64,000 bases of DNA from an uncultured Lachnospiraceae bacterium (lineage in GTDB: Bacteria; Bacillota; Clostridia; Lachnospirales; Lachnospiraceae), in contig CACWKX010000016.1 of assembly GCA_902761585.1 (NCBI GenBank), forward strand, positions 1 through 64,000, given 5' to 3'. Below are positions 33,851 to 42,843 of this stretch, piece by piece. The notes beneath the pieces are model-generated. The model did not search any database. It was not told the origin of the DNA and worked only from the letters and a program-made list of their open reading frames with translations. A program made the translations under genes and the position numbers. Each line of letters opens with the position of its first letter. The first letter of the stretch is position 1.

Positions 33851-33878
33851 AGAATATACAAGAAACTGTTCTTGTCAA
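33851..33878 (-). promoter_or_regulatory. Promoter of the symporter gene with embedded palindrome
   Basis: Minus strand TTGACA (33873-33878), 16 bases, TATTCT (33851-33856). ACAAGAA ACTG TTCTTGT (33858-33875), a perfect 7-bp inverted repeat, fills the spacer and touches the -35, so a dimeric regulator is expected here. Confidence 0.7.
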
Positions 33879-33991
33879 CTGTCAGATTGGTCAATTATAC
33901 AACAGTTTTCCATTCTTGTCCCGGAATCATCAGTTGAGCCTTGAACTTCATGACCCAAATTCATGATCCGAAATCCATGTACCGGAAACAG

Positions 33992-34019
33992 TTGAAATCC
34001 TTGCCCGTGGGGATATGAT
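33992..34019 (+). promoter_or_regulatory. Candidate promoter for the FliB-like gene
   Basis: TTGAAA (33992-33997), 16 bases, TATGAT (34014-34019), about 120 bases before the start. Just upstream (about 33947-33990) are three imperfect 14-15 base repeats of the form TTCATGAtCCgAAA. Confidence 0.5.
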
Positions 34020-34138
34020 GATATGAGTGTCTAAAGTACCTTTTGCCACTCATTTATGATTACACGTGGTTTCGCTGCTCTTAAGCTCCCACCACGCTGC
34101 CACATTCGGCATTCTCATACATCTGAGGAGACAACACC

Positions 34139-35266
34139 ATGACCTACGATTACCCTTCATACTACAGCCAGTTTCACTGCATCGGCGGAAGCTGCCCCGA
34201 CAGCTGCTGCATCGGCTGGGAAGTAGACATCGATGAGGAGACCTGCGACTACTACAAGTCCCTGAAAGGACCCTTCGGAGACAGACTTCGCGCCCACATC
34301 AAAGAGGACGGAACCGACCGGTACTTCCCCCTGTGCGAAGACGGCCGATGTCCATTTCTGAACCGGGAGAACCTCTGCGACATCATCACGCAGCTTGGAG
34401 AGGAGAGCCTCGCGCAGGTCTGCATGGAATATCCGAGGTACTTTCTCGAGGAGGGCGGATTTGAGCAGATCGACCTGTCCCTGTCCTGCATGGAACTGGG
34501 GCGGATCTTCTTTGAAGACCCCGATCCCATCGAATACATCCGTGAGGAAATGCCCGACACGGATGCAGACGCAGAGCCCATACCGGATACGGCACCGGAT
34601 GGCCGCCTGGCGCATGTTCTCGATATCCGGGACGACTGCATCGCCATCCTGGAAGATAGAAGCCGCACACTGGCCGATCGTTTTCTTGAAGTTCTGCGCC
34701 TGTATGGCCCGGGATACAGTCACAGTGAAAGTCCGGACGCGCAGAACAGCCCGAAGAATACAGCCTGCGGCGGAGATCAGACAGACGGTTTCCGGCTGAC
34801 TCGTCTCCCGGCACTGCCGGAGCAGATGTCCCGGCTGGAGATTCTGGACGACCGGTGGACCGACATGCTCGCCGGGATGAACCGGCAGGTCTCTGAACTT
34901 CCGGATGGATCGCTTCCGGATGTCACGATCCCGGAATTCATCGGGCAGCCTCTCCTGTGGGAGGAGCTGTCGCAAAGCACTCATGGAAAACTGACGGTCT
35001 GGTTTGAAAAGCTCGGCTGCTACTTCTGCTTCCGCTATATCACCGACTCTTACTTCCAGCCAGCCCAATATACAGATGCTGAAAAGGTGGCATCCGCCAT
35101 CCATTTTTGTGCAAAATCCGTCTGCTTTCTGTATCTGATGTGCATCTCCAGATACCTCAAAAACGGCAAACACTTCGAAATCCAGGACGTCATCGATCTC
35201 GCCCATCTCTACTCCAGAGAAGTCGAGCACAGCGACGAGAATGTAGAATATCTGAAAAACTGCTGA
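34139..35266 (+). CDS. FliB-family protein (flagellin lysine-N-methylase-like)
   Basis: A 375-residue protein with a cysteine-rich N-terminus: CIGGSCPDSCCIGW, CEDGRCPF, NLCDI and VCMEYPRYF give the CxxxCC-type metal-binding pattern shared by FliB/YkgJ-related proteins. FliB in enterobacteria methylates flagellin lysines with SAM and binds an iron-sulfur cluster. No flagellar gene is in the window, so the substrate here may differ. About residues 195-225 are a polar insertion. Downstream is a bidirectional terminator shared with rubrerythrin. Confidence 0.8.
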   Translation: MTYDYPSYYSQFHCIGGSCPDSCCIGWEVDIDEETCDYYKSLKGPFGDRLRAHIKEDGTDRYFPLCEDGRCPFLNRENLCDIITQLGEESLAQVCMEYPRYFLEEGGFEQIDLSLSCMELGRIFFEDPDPIEYIREEMPDTDADAEPIPDTAPDGRLAHVLDIRDDCIAILEDRSRTLADRFLEVLRLYGPGYSHSESPDAQNSPKNTACGGDQTDGFRLTRLPALPEQMSRLEILDDRWTDMLAGMNRQVSELPDGSLPDVTIPEFIGQPLLWEELSQSTHGKLTVWFEKLGCYFCFRYITDSYFQPAQYTDAEKVASAIHFCAKSVCFLYLMCISRYLKNGKHFEIQDVIDLAHLYSREVEHSDENVEYLKNC

Positions 35267-35296
35267 ATCACCCGATGATAAGCGGACGCCGTCAAA

Positions 35297-35324
35297 AAAG
35301 GAGTGGCAAACATGCCACTCCTTT
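35297..35324. terminator. Bidirectional terminator
   Basis: AAAGGAGTGGCA and TGCCACTCCTTT form a 12-bp stem with AACA loop; A-run on the left and T-rich tail on the right serve both convergent genes. Confidence 0.88.
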
Positions 35325-35365
35325 CCGTTTTATCCTGTTCTGTTCAGCCGCTGACTCTGAGCATC

Positions 35366-35908
35366 TCAGCCAAAGTATCTCTTCAGCAGTCCGGCGAATG
35401 CACGGCCATGTCTTGCCTCATCGCGAGCCATCTCATGGACAGTGTCATGGATTGCGTCAAGGTTCAGTGCCTTCGCTCTCTTCGCCAGATCCGTCTTGCC
35501 TGCGGTCGCGCCGTTCTCAGCATCCACTCTCAGCTGAAGATTCTTCTTGGTGGAGTCTGTTACCACCTCACCGAGCAGCTCTGCGAATCTGGATGCATGA
35601 TCAGCTTCCTCAAATGCTGCCTGACGATAGTACATGCCGATCTCCGGATAGCCCTCACGCATCGCGACACGGCTCATTGCCAGGTACATGCCAACCTCAG
35701 AGCACTCACCGTTGAAGTTCGCACGAAGATCTTCCTTGATGTCATCCGGTACATCGGAAGCAACACCGACAACATGCTCAGCTGCCCATGTCATCTCCTC
35801 TTCCTGCTTTCTGAACTTGGAAGCCGGAGCGCCGCAGACCGGGCACTTCTCCGGTGCAGTCTCACCCTCATAAACGTAACCACAGACATTACATACCCAC
35901 TTTGCCAT
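35366..35908 (-). CDS. rbr: Reverse rubrerythrin
   Basis: A 180-residue peroxide-scavenging iron protein of anaerobes. A rubredoxin-type Fe(Cys)4 domain comes first (CNVCGYVY and CPVCGAP, residues 6-28), followed by a ferritin-like di-iron four-helix bundle with [20 protein letters not shown] and DEARHGRA; the N-terminal rubredoxin defines the reverse type. AGGAGG precedes the ATG. It lies 39 bases behind the perR-like gene on the same strand, a natural peroxide-stress pair. Confidence 0.95.
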   Translation of the reverse strand: MAKWVCNVCGYVYEGETAPEKCPVCGAPASKFRKQEEEMTWAAEHVVGVASDVPDDIKEDLRANFNGECSEVGMYLAMSRVAMREGYPEIGMYYRQAAFEEADHASRFAELLGEVVTDSTKKNLQLRVDAENGATAGKTDLAKRAKALNLDAIHDTVHEMARDEARHGRAFAGLLKRYFG

Positions 35909-35947
35909 AATTCAAAATCCTCCTGATTATCCACTGTTTTCCCCGGT

Positions 35948-36418
35948 TCATGCCGGGAAGTCAACCTCTGTTTCCCGAATTGCTGTCTTCCTGTCAGATG
36001 TCTCCGCTGAGCTGAGCTTTTCTTTTTCTTCTTTCTTCAGGCATTCGCCGCAGACCCCGTAGAACAGGATGCTGCAATCCTCAATCCGCCCGTCAAACTG
36101 ATCTGCTGCCAGCAGTTTGATCTTGCTGCAGTCGATAAAATCATTCATATCGAGTACATTCCCGCAGCACCTGCAGATAAAGTGATTGTGCGGATGCGTG
36201 TCACCGTCGTAGTGTTCCGCCCCTGTTCCTGTTGTGATCTTCTTGGCTTCCCCAAGCTCAACCAGCAGCGACAGATTCCGGTAAACCGTCCCGAGACTGA
36301 TATTCGGATAAACATTCCGGATATCCTTGTAGATCATGTCCGCCGTCGGGTGATCTTTCCGGTGCCGAAGATTCTCGGCGATCGCGTCTCTCTGACGACT
36401 ATGCTTCAGCCCTGCCAT
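35948..36418 (-). CDS. perR: Fur-family peroxide regulator, PerR-like
   Basis: A 156-residue metalloregulator. Winged-helix N-terminus (HSRQRDAIAENLRHRKDHPTAD, with DNA helix SLGTVYRNLSLL), then HYDGDTHPHNHFIC with regulatory-metal histidines, and structural zinc pairs CRCC and CGEC. The last 25 residues are an extra hydrophilic tail. Association with rubrerythrin and the HPTA histidine favour PerR over Fur. A Fur/PerR-type box lies at its own transcription start. Confidence 0.92.
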   Translation of the reverse strand: MAGLKHSRQRDAIAENLRHRKDHPTADMIYKDIRNVYPNISLGTVYRNLSLLVELGEAKKITTGTGAEHYDGDTHPHNHFICRCCGNVLDMNDFIDCSKIKLLAADQFDGRIEDCSILFYGVCGECLKKEEKEKLSSAETSDRKTAIRETEVDFPA

Positions 36419-36462
36419 ATGTCACATCCTTTCCTTCGTAACGATCATTCCTTTGAATCAGG

Positions 36463-36476
36463 AATCATTATCATTA
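36463..36476. promoter_or_regulatory. Fur/PerR-type box (AATCATTATCATTA)
   Basis: The minus strand reads TAATGATAATGATT, a run of NAT triplets as in Fur-family boxes, covering the first bases of the predicted perR-rbr transcript. It implies autoregulation and control of rubrerythrin. Confidence 0.65.
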
Positions 36477-36484
36477 CTGAAGTT

Positions 36485-36514
36485 AATATATCCCTCTCCA
36501 AAGCGTTTGTCAAC
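36485..36514 (-). promoter_or_regulatory. Promoter of perR-rbr
   Basis: Minus strand TTGACA (36509-36514), 18 bases, TATATT (36485-36490). It lies directly after the pyrophosphatase stop codon, with no terminator between. Confidence 0.7.
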
Positions 36515-36532
36515 ACCTATTTTTGAGAATCT

Positions 36533-38710
36533 CTATCTGATCATATGACCGAACAGGTTATACTGTGCAAAGACAGGCACAATCACAAGTGACACAGTCG
36601 ATATGATCTTGATGAAGATATCCAGACATGGTCCGACCGTATCCTTCAGTGGGTCTCCGACCGTATCACCGACAACCGCCGCATCATGCGCGGGGGTGTT
36701 CTTCGCCGCCCCCCTGACGCCGCCGGTTTCGATGTACTTCTTGCCGTTGTCCCAGGCGCCGCCCGCATTCCCGCAGTAGATCGCAATCATGATGGCGCTC
36801 AGCGTCGCTCCGATGATCAGCCCGCCGACAAACTGCGGTCCGAACAGGAAGCCGCAGGCAACCGGTACCAGGATCGCGAGAAATGAAGGCAGCTTCATCT
36901 CCCCGATCGCCCCTTTGGAGGAGATGCTGATGCAGGTCCGGTAGTCCGGCTTCTCGGTTCCATTCAGAATTCCGGGACGCTGCCGGAACTGGCGCCGGAC
37001 TTCATCAACCATCTTTCCGGCCGCCTTTGCGACCGCATCGATCAACATGCCCGAGAACAGGTACGGCAGCGCAGCACCTGCGACAGCGCCGGCCAGCACC
37101 ATCGGCTGCATCATATTGAGAACCAGATCTGTCCCGGCGTCGTTGAACGAGTACAGATACGAAATCATCAGCGCCATGGCTGCCAGGGCACCGGACCCGA
37201 TCGCGAACCCTTTCCCGATCGCTGCCGTCGTATTGCCGACAGCGTCAAGCGTATCCGTAATCCGTCGGACATCCGGATCCAGGCCGCTCATTTCCGCGAT
37301 GCCGCCTGCATTGTCGGAGATCGGCCCGTATGTATCGACCGAAACGGTCGCGGTGACAAATGACAGCATCCCCATCGCCGACATCGCAATGCCGTACATC
37401 CCGCAGACCGCGTAGCTGATCACAATCGCTGCCGCAAGGATGATGCAGGGTGCCATACAGGAACGCATCCCGAGCGCCATTCCGGATGTGATGGTCAGCG
37501 CCGGACCCTCCTTCGAGGCATTCGCCAGATTCTGTGTCGGCCTGTACGCCGCTGAAGTATAATATTCTGCCAGCATCCCGATCACAACGCCAGCTGCGAT
37601 TCCCGCAGCCGAGGCAACCCACGGCGACAGCGCCCCGGCAGAAAATCCCAACGCGGCGCTGAGAACACTCATATCCTCATTACGGAAAAGAAAGAAAGAA
37701 ACCAGAAGCCCGAACACGATGGTCGCGCCTGCCGCCACATATGTTGCCCCATTCAGGTCCCGGTGCGGGTCCGCGGACATCTTTTTCTTGAAAAGCAGGC
37801 TTGCGATCCCGATGCAGCAGGAAATGAGCCCTACGGACACGAAGATCAGCGGAAACAGGATGCATTTGTCCAGCTGCTGCCTGGTCATGCCGGTACCAAG
37901 CGCCTCAGACTGCAGAAACATGTGGTAGGCCAGGATAATGCCTGAGCAGATCGCCCCGACATAGCTCTCGAGCAGGTCGGAGCCAAGCCCTGCGACATCC
38001 CCGACATTATCGCCAACATTGTCCGCGATCGTCGCCGGATTGCGCGGGTCGTCCTCCGCAATATGCGCCTCCGTTTTCCCGACAAGATCGGCGCCCATGT
38101 CCGCCGCCTTGGTGTAGATGCCGCCACCGACACGGTTGAACATCGCAACGATTGAACAGCCCAGCGCGTAGCCGGACAGTGTCATGGTAAATGGAATGAA
38201 CCGAAGTCCCAGAAAGTTGACATAGGAAGCCTCTGTGACATGAAGCTGCCCCATGCCGAGACCGAAGATGAGATAGACGAAAAACAGCCCGAGAAGGGCA
38301 AAACCGCCGACGCAGAGCCCCATGACGGAGCCGCCACGAAATGCAGCCTTCACGGTCGCGCCAATGTCCTTTGTCGATCTGGCACGCTCGGACACACGGA
38401 CATTGGCATAGGTGGCGATCTTCATGCCGATAAAACCCGCCAGGCTGGACATCGCCGCCCCAATCGCCAGGGCAGCGCCAGCCTGCCACATCGTAACGAT
38501 CCCGATCACGGTCGCCACGATGGCAATCACCAGAAACAGGATCTTGTACTCATAGGATATGAACGCAGCTGCTCCCGTCCGGATGGCAGACGCAATCTCG
38601 CGCATCTGCCCGTCTCCCTCCGGCAGCTTCTTCACCCCGAAGAAATTGAACGCCGCAAAACACAAAGCCAGAACTGACGCAAACAGGACGAGAATCATCA
38701 GCAGCTGCAT
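36533..38710 (-). CDS. hppA: Membrane-bound ion-pumping pyrophosphatase
   Basis: A 725-residue protein with about sixteen membrane helices that couples pyrophosphate hydrolysis to H+ or Na+ export. The PPi-binding loop DMGADLVGKTEAHIAEDDPR, IADNVGDNVGD and the C-terminal KKYIETGG/HDAAVVGDTVGDP motifs are present. In NTTAAIGKGFAIGSG the alanine at the Ala/Lys switch position marks the potassium-dependent class. Proton versus sodium specificity cannot be read with confidence. The ATG at 38710 is 7 bases from GGAGG; a GTG at 38716 abuts the site. Confidence 0.95.
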   Translation of the reverse strand: MQLLMILVLFASVLALCFAAFNFFGVKKLPEGDGQMREIASAIRTGAAAFISYEYKILFLVIAIVATVIGIVTMWQAGAALAIGAAMSSLAGFIGMKIATYANVRVSERARSTKDIGATVKAAFRGGSVMGLCVGGFALLGLFFVYLIFGLGMGQLHVTEASYVNFLGLRFIPFTMTLSGYALGCSIVAMFNRVGGGIYTKAADMGADLVGKTEAHIAEDDPRNPATIADNVGDNVGDVAGLGSDLLESYVGAICSGIILAYHMFLQSEALGTGMTRQQLDKCILFPLIFVSVGLISCCIGIASLLFKKKMSADPHRDLNGATYVAAGATIVFGLLVSFFLFRNEDMSVLSAALGFSAGALSPWVASAAGIAAGVVIGMLAEYYTSAAYRPTQNLANASKEGPALTITSGMALGMRSCMAPCIILAAAIVISYAVCGMYGIAMSAMGMLSFVTATVSVDTYGPISDNAGGIAEMSGLDPDVRRITDTLDAVGNTTAAIGKGFAIGSGALAAMALMISYLYSFNDAGTDLVLNMMQPMVLAGAVAGAALPYLFSGMLIDAVAKAAGKMVDEVRRQFRQRPGILNGTEKPDYRTCISISSKGAIGEMKLPSFLAILVPVACGFLFGPQFVGGLIIGATLSAIMIAIYCGNAGGAWDNGKKYIETGGVRGAAKNTPAHDAAVVGDTVGDPLKDTVGPCLDIFIKIISTVSLVIVPVFAQYNLFGHMIR

Positions 38711-38732
38711 AAGCACACCTCCGTTCAGTTTT

Positions 38733-38775
38733 CACGGAGATCACCCACGCGGCTCATCACCGGATTGGATGATCT
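38733..38775 (-). promoter_or_regulatory. Structured hairpin in the hppA leader
   Basis: On the minus strand GGAGATCATCCA pairs with TGGGTGATCTCC (12 bp, one T-G pair), enclosing CGG TGATGAG CCG. The foot of the stem lies about 20 bases before the ribosome site. No known riboswitch class is recognised. Confidence 0.5.
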
Positions 38776-38836
38776 CCGCAATGGTTACTAAAGTTATTCG
38801 AAAGTCTGGTTCCGCTACTGCCTGAAATACAGCCCT

Positions 38837-41131
38837 TCATTTCTTTGGTACGGTAACCTTCACCTTGAACTTCTTGCCTCCTGCACTGATCGTAATGGTT
38901 GCCTTTCCAGGCTTCTTCCCGGCAGTAATGAGCCCCTTGGAGGAAACCTTCGCAGTCTTCTTATTTGAAGACGAATACTTGATCTTGTCCGGAGCTGTGA
39001 TCGGCTGAATGCCAGGCGTCAGCTGATATTTCTGACCCTTTTTCAGCGTCAGCTTTGACGGAACGCCGGTAATCTTCCTGGATACAACCTTCGGCTTTTG
39101 AACCTTGACCGTCACCGTGCGGGACAGACCACTCCGAAGCGTGATCGTGACCTTCGCCTTACCCGTCTTCTTCTGAGCTGTGATTTTCAGCACTCTTCCG
39201 TTCCAGGAAGCCTTCACGATCTTTGTGTTGCTCGAGGCGACAGATGCTACACTGTCACCTGCTGCCAGACCGCTGACCGTCAGCTTCGTCGTCGACTTCT
39301 TCACCTGCAGCGGAATGCTCGTCGCATTCAGCGTCATCGTTGCCGGCAGCTTCGCGATCATCTGCCTGCCCGGATCCTTGGCTCCGCAGCGTGTACAGGT
39401 TCTCTCCCTGTATCCTTCCTCCAGAGCCGTCGGTGCTTTGACCTGAACCCATGCACCATACGAATGTCCAAGCACAGGAGTGGATTGCTGAGCGCGCAAG
39501 ATCACGTCGCAGCGGCTGCACTTTGTTCCTTCTGTCAGTCCTGTCTTTGTGCAGGTTGCCGCGACCGCAGGAATCTTTTCCTCCACATGACCGAGCGCTT
39601 GGATGGAAGTGGTACGCTTCTCTCCGCAATCACAGATTTCGGTTTTCTCACCAGCTTCCGTGCAGGTTGCCGGCTTTTCGGAAAGCTTTCGCCAGGTGTG
39701 TGTATGGTCATATACAACACTAACCAGAGATTCTGCCTTTCCTCCATTATATGTAGAGATGCTAAAGTAATAGGTACTGTTCGCCTTTAGATCCCACTTC
39801 AGATAAAAATTCAGATCACCATTATCATCATTGTCATCAACCGCTTTTATCACGTTTCCATCTGCATCAAGCAGCTTAAGAACCGTATCTGCACCACCCT
39901 CCGACTTTATGGTATAGGTTCCGTCCGTTTTCGGAACAAATTTCAAATATATCGCACTTTCAGGATCACTAAAATCAGGCCACTTGACCAGAAGCGGCGA
40001 TCCACATGCAATACCAGCAGCCTTCTCCTTTTGGTCAGCATTCTTGTATTCTACAGCCGCGACTGAAGCCCCAACCGTTAAAAACGATATTACGCATTCA
40101 CCGTTTTGATCAGCAACCGCACATAAGTATGAATCCTGTCCGCTGGAGATCGTCACCTCCAGAGAAGATGTATTGCCAAGAATCGAACTACGATTACCAT
40201 CGTCATCAAGCCGATACCATGAATAAGTAGGTTCGCTAACAGTAGACTCTGCCTTCACCTTCAGGCTGACTTTACTGCCCTCATTCCCGATTATCAGACT
40301 GTCTTCTGCAGCAGCATTAAGAGTCGAGACGATATCCACTTCGATTATGATAGAATCTGTTTTTTCTCCCTGCTGCGCCTCACACCGGTAATACCGAACA
40401 TCTGCTTCCTGTGTATTTTCAATTGAAAGAACTGCCATCGCCCTGTTCTTGTCAGGCATGGTAGAATCTGAGGTACTTATTAGCTGAAAAGGACCCTCCT
40501 CATTGCTTGAATAATACCACTTGAATACTACCGGACTCTCGTTGTCTGGCGTCGTAGCTGTCACGCGTATTCTACCTGATTCATTCTGGTAGAATCCATA
40601 AAATCCATTTGAATCAAGATGAAGTGTTTCGGCCAGCTCAACAAAATAGTGTATTTCAACTTGATTATCATAGTCATCAGAAGCGATACACACATATTCA
40701 ACTTCTTGACCACTAGAGAAATCGCTCCCATGAATCGTTACGCTCGATGAACTTTCATTTACTACCGGAATTAATTCCGAATCGCCCTTTCTCCATTCAA
40801 ACTTTGACGCACCAACAACATTCGGTGCAAGTGTTAAAGACTCCTCTTTTAGTATAGAAATATGCTTCTCGTCGTAAGTTTGCCTCTGATTCTCATCATC
40901 CAGAACGTACAAATCATGCTTAACGATGACATTAAAATCCACTGTAGCGGAATTCCCATAGCAATCGGTGACTTCACACTGGTATGATGCTCTCTTCGAT
41001 ACATTTTCAACGGTATAAGTATCTGCATTTGCGCCTTCTATCGATGCATACTGTCGATGCATACTGTCCGCTCGTCTGATACCTCTGATACCATTGATAT
41101 GTAAAGCCCTTCTCCACCGCATCCGCTTCAA
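38837..41131 (-). CDS. Ig-repeat surface protein, C-terminal part (frame-broken)
   Basis: A 764-codon frame that is the distal part of a secreted repeat protein. In order it shows Ig-like repeats with YQCEVTD or YRCEAQQ-type cysteine motifs, a PPC-like beta domain (FVPKTDGTYTIKSEGG), cysteine-bearing HTHTW/ATCTEAGEKTEICDCG repeats, and C-terminal Big2-like domains (SSSNKKTAKVSSKGLI). There is no LPxTG. The first 26 codons (through SMHR) are an out-of-frame reading of an Ig repeat: the true frame enters at QYASIEGANAD after a 13-bp tandem duplication. It is therefore not an independent gene. The region is visibly richer in A+T than its neighbours. Confidence 0.8.
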   Translation of the reverse strand: MKRMRWRRALHINGIRGIRRADSMHRQYASIEGANADTYTVENVSKRASYQCEVTDCYGNSATVDFNVIVKHDLYVLDDENQRQTYDEKHISILKEESLTLAPNVVGASKFEWRKGDSELIPVVNESSSSVTIHGSDFSSGQEVEYVCIASDDYDNQVEIHYFVELAETLHLDSNGFYGFYQNESGRIRVTATTPDNESPVVFKWYYSSNEEGPFQLISTSDSTMPDKNRAMAVLSIENTQEADVRYYRCEAQQGEKTDSIIIEVDIVSTLNAAAEDSLIIGNEGSKVSLKVKAESTVSEPTYSWYRLDDDGNRSSILGNTSSLEVTISSGQDSYLCAVADQNGECVISFLTVGASVAAVEYKNADQKEKAAGIACGSPLLVKWPDFSDPESAIYLKFVPKTDGTYTIKSEGGADTVLKLLDADGNVIKAVDDNDDNGDLNFYLKWDLKANSTYYFSISTYNGGKAESLVSVVYDHTHTWRKLSEKPATCTEAGEKTEICDCGEKRTTSIQALGHVEEKIPAVAATCTKTGLTEGTKCSRCDVILRAQQSTPVLGHSYGAWVQVKAPTALEEGYRERTCTRCGAKDPGRQMIAKLPATMTLNATSIPLQVKKSTTKLTVSGLAAGDSVASVASSNTKIVKASWNGRVLKITAQKKTGKAKVTITLRSGLSRTVTVKVQKPKVVSRKITGVPSKLTLKKGQKYQLTPGIQPITAPDKIKYSSSNKKTAKVSSKGLITAGKKPGKATITISAGGKKFKVKVTVPKK
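40956..41054. repeat. 99-bp perfect direct repeat, copy A
   Basis: Identical to 41254-41352, 298 bases away. On the minus strand it encodes QYASIEGANADTYT and VENVSKRASYQCEVTDCYG in sequence. Confidence 0.9.
41042..41067. repeat. 13-bp tandem duplication at a frame break
   Basis: CGATGCATACTGT occurs twice in a row. Removing one copy joins the middle frame (…YQTSGQYAS) to the downstream frame (QYASIEGANAD…) without interruption. Confidence 0.85.
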
Positions 41132-41351
41132 CTTCGAGCGTTGCGTTTCCGTTCAGATCGACTTCTATATCGGCGTATGTAGCGTCACTTCCTTTTACCG
41201 TAGCACGCAGCTTATTATCTACAGAAACATCAAAATTGACATATTCATGGTTGCCATAGCAATCGGTGACTTCACACTGGTATGATGCTCTCTTCGATAC
41301 ATTTTCAACGGTATAAGTATCTGCATTTGCGCCTTCTATCGATGCATACTG
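41068..41351 (-). pseudogene. Middle Ig-repeat segment in a third frame
   Basis: Between the two long frames the Ig-repeat protein continues in a third frame from QYASIEGANAD through NHEYVNFDVSVDNKL, RATVKGSDATYAD and AVEKGFTYQWYQRYQ to TSGQYAS. The upstream unit has lost 35 bases relative to this one after its TTTACA codons, which produces the first frameshift; the 13-bp duplication produces the second. Confidence 0.75.
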
Positions 41352-41352
41352 T
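41254..41352. repeat. 99-bp perfect direct repeat, copy B
   Basis: Second copy of the repeat at 40956-41054. It spans the end of the N-terminal frame of the same gene. Confidence 0.9.
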
Positions 41353-42843
41353 AAAATTCTTCACAGTCGCATCCGCCGCAACTTCAAGCGTTATACTCTC
41401 GTTCGGTTTCACTTCCATATCGGCAGATGATTCATCTCTTCCTTTTACTGTAGCACGAAACGCATTATCTACTTGAATATTGAACCATATATCAGCAGAA
41501 TTTCCGAATCCATCTTCTACGATACAAGAATAGGCAACATTATTATTCACCGGATCTGTTGTGTATATATTCTTTGTCTCACCTCTAATCAGCAGACCAT
41601 TACCCCCATTCACATCATATCTATACCATGAATATACAAACTTGCTAGAATCGACCATAGCTGTTGTTGTAGCATTAATCGCCAGCGTTGGTGTACTGCC
41701 CGCCGCAACAACCATGCTCACTGTTCCTAATCTCCCATCCGATGAACGAACCTCTAAGCCCGTGTCCAAGGAAACCCGGAAGTCTACATAACAGCTCTCC
41801 TCTTCCGACGTTACCTTGCAACGGTAATTTCCCGCTTCTGTTGTACGATATTCACTCCCTGTTGCGTTCGGAATAGAATTATCGTCCGAATCCAGCCACT
41901 GATATATAACATCTGTACCCCCTGATACATTTACCTTCAGCTTTGCCTGCTGTCCAAACGGGACTTTCACATTCTGATGTTCAGCTGTCGCCAGAAATCT
42001 ATTTTCCTGATCAAGCTGAAAAGCAACTGTCAGCGGAGCACCATTATCTTTATAGTAACCAGCGCGAAGGTAGTACTTTATACCAACCTTCAGGACGCCC
42101 TCAGCTTGACTCTCTCCTGTTGAGCTGTCAGTTGTCCCATATCCAATCGTGTCAGTCCCTGACAGATCATTACTGATAGACACATAAATACCAGCATCCT
42201 CTGTAGCTCCAACCGAGTGGAAACGATACGCTCCTGTCTCTGAGGGTATAAATGTAAATACTCTTGTGTCCCCTGACTCAAGTGTCATTTCGACCTGCTC
42301 GTTCAGCTCCAAATTGATAAGCTCATCTTCTCCCAGCTTCGTTTCTGCCTCCGGCGCCCTTTCTTCCACCATGTTACCAGAAACAGCTTCCTGCCCGTCT
42401 TCACTGATGAGGCCGCTGTCTCCGGCCGCGCTGTCTGAACCCTCCTCGATGATTCCATCCTCCGGCATCTCACCCTCTGATGACTGATCTGCCGACAACA
42501 CATCATCCGGGACAACTTCTGAAGGCTGAGAGTCCTGATCCTCAATCAATGATGCTTCTACTCCCGTATCTGAAGCAGTCAGTTCGGGTGTCATAGCGTC
42601 TGACACGTCATCTCCAGCCACCTGTGCAGCCGCACCAGCGGCTGAAGCTTCCGATGTGTTATCCGGTGACGCTGTCTCTGCTGCCACTGCCTGCGTCTGA
42701 TCTGCTTGTCCACCCTCACTGCCTGCCGCATACGTTTCCTCAACAGATACCTGCTCTCCGGCCAGCGCACTGATGGTCTGCCCTGGAACAGAAGCAACCA
42801 CAAACATGGCTGCCATAACGGATGCTATGAGTCGTCTCTTCAT
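41305..42843 (-). CDS. Ig-repeat surface protein, N-terminal part (frame-broken)
   Basis: 512 codons beginning with a signal peptide (MKRRLIASVMAAMFVVAS, then ISALAGEQ) after a GGGGGA site. Residues about 35-170 are a Ser/Ala/Glu/Asp-rich stalk, then a PPC-like domain (VFTFIPSETGAYRFHSVG), then Ig-like repeats with the YRCKVTSEE and YSCIVEDG cysteine motifs. The final 13 codons after NFT are out of frame and end at a premature stop. The whole gene would run to 38837. It is probably an exported adhesin or binding protein; no ligand can be inferred. Confidence 0.82.
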   Translation of the reverse strand: MKRRLIASVMAAMFVVASVPGQTISALAGEQVSVEETYAAGSEGGQADQTQAVAAETASPDNTSEASAAGAAAQVAGDDVSDAMTPELTASDTGVEASLIEDQDSQPSEVVPDDVLSADQSSEGEMPEDGIIEEGSDSAAGDSGLISEDGQEAVSGNMVEERAPEAETKLGEDELINLELNEQVEMTLESGDTRVFTFIPSETGAYRFHSVGATEDAGIYVSISNDLSGTDTIGYGTTDSSTGESQAEGVLKVGIKYYLRAGYYKDNGAPLTVAFQLDQENRFLATAEHQNVKVPFGQQAKLKVNVSGGTDVIYQWLDSDDNSIPNATGSEYRTTEAGNYRCKVTSEEESCYVDFRVSLDTGLEVRSSDGRLGTVSMVVAAGSTPTLAINATTTAMVDSSKFVYSWYRYDVNGGNGLLIRGETKNIYTTDPVNNNVAYSCIVEDGFGNSADIWFNIQVDNAFRATVKGRDESSADMEVKPNESITLEVAADATVKNFTVCIDRRRKCRYLYR

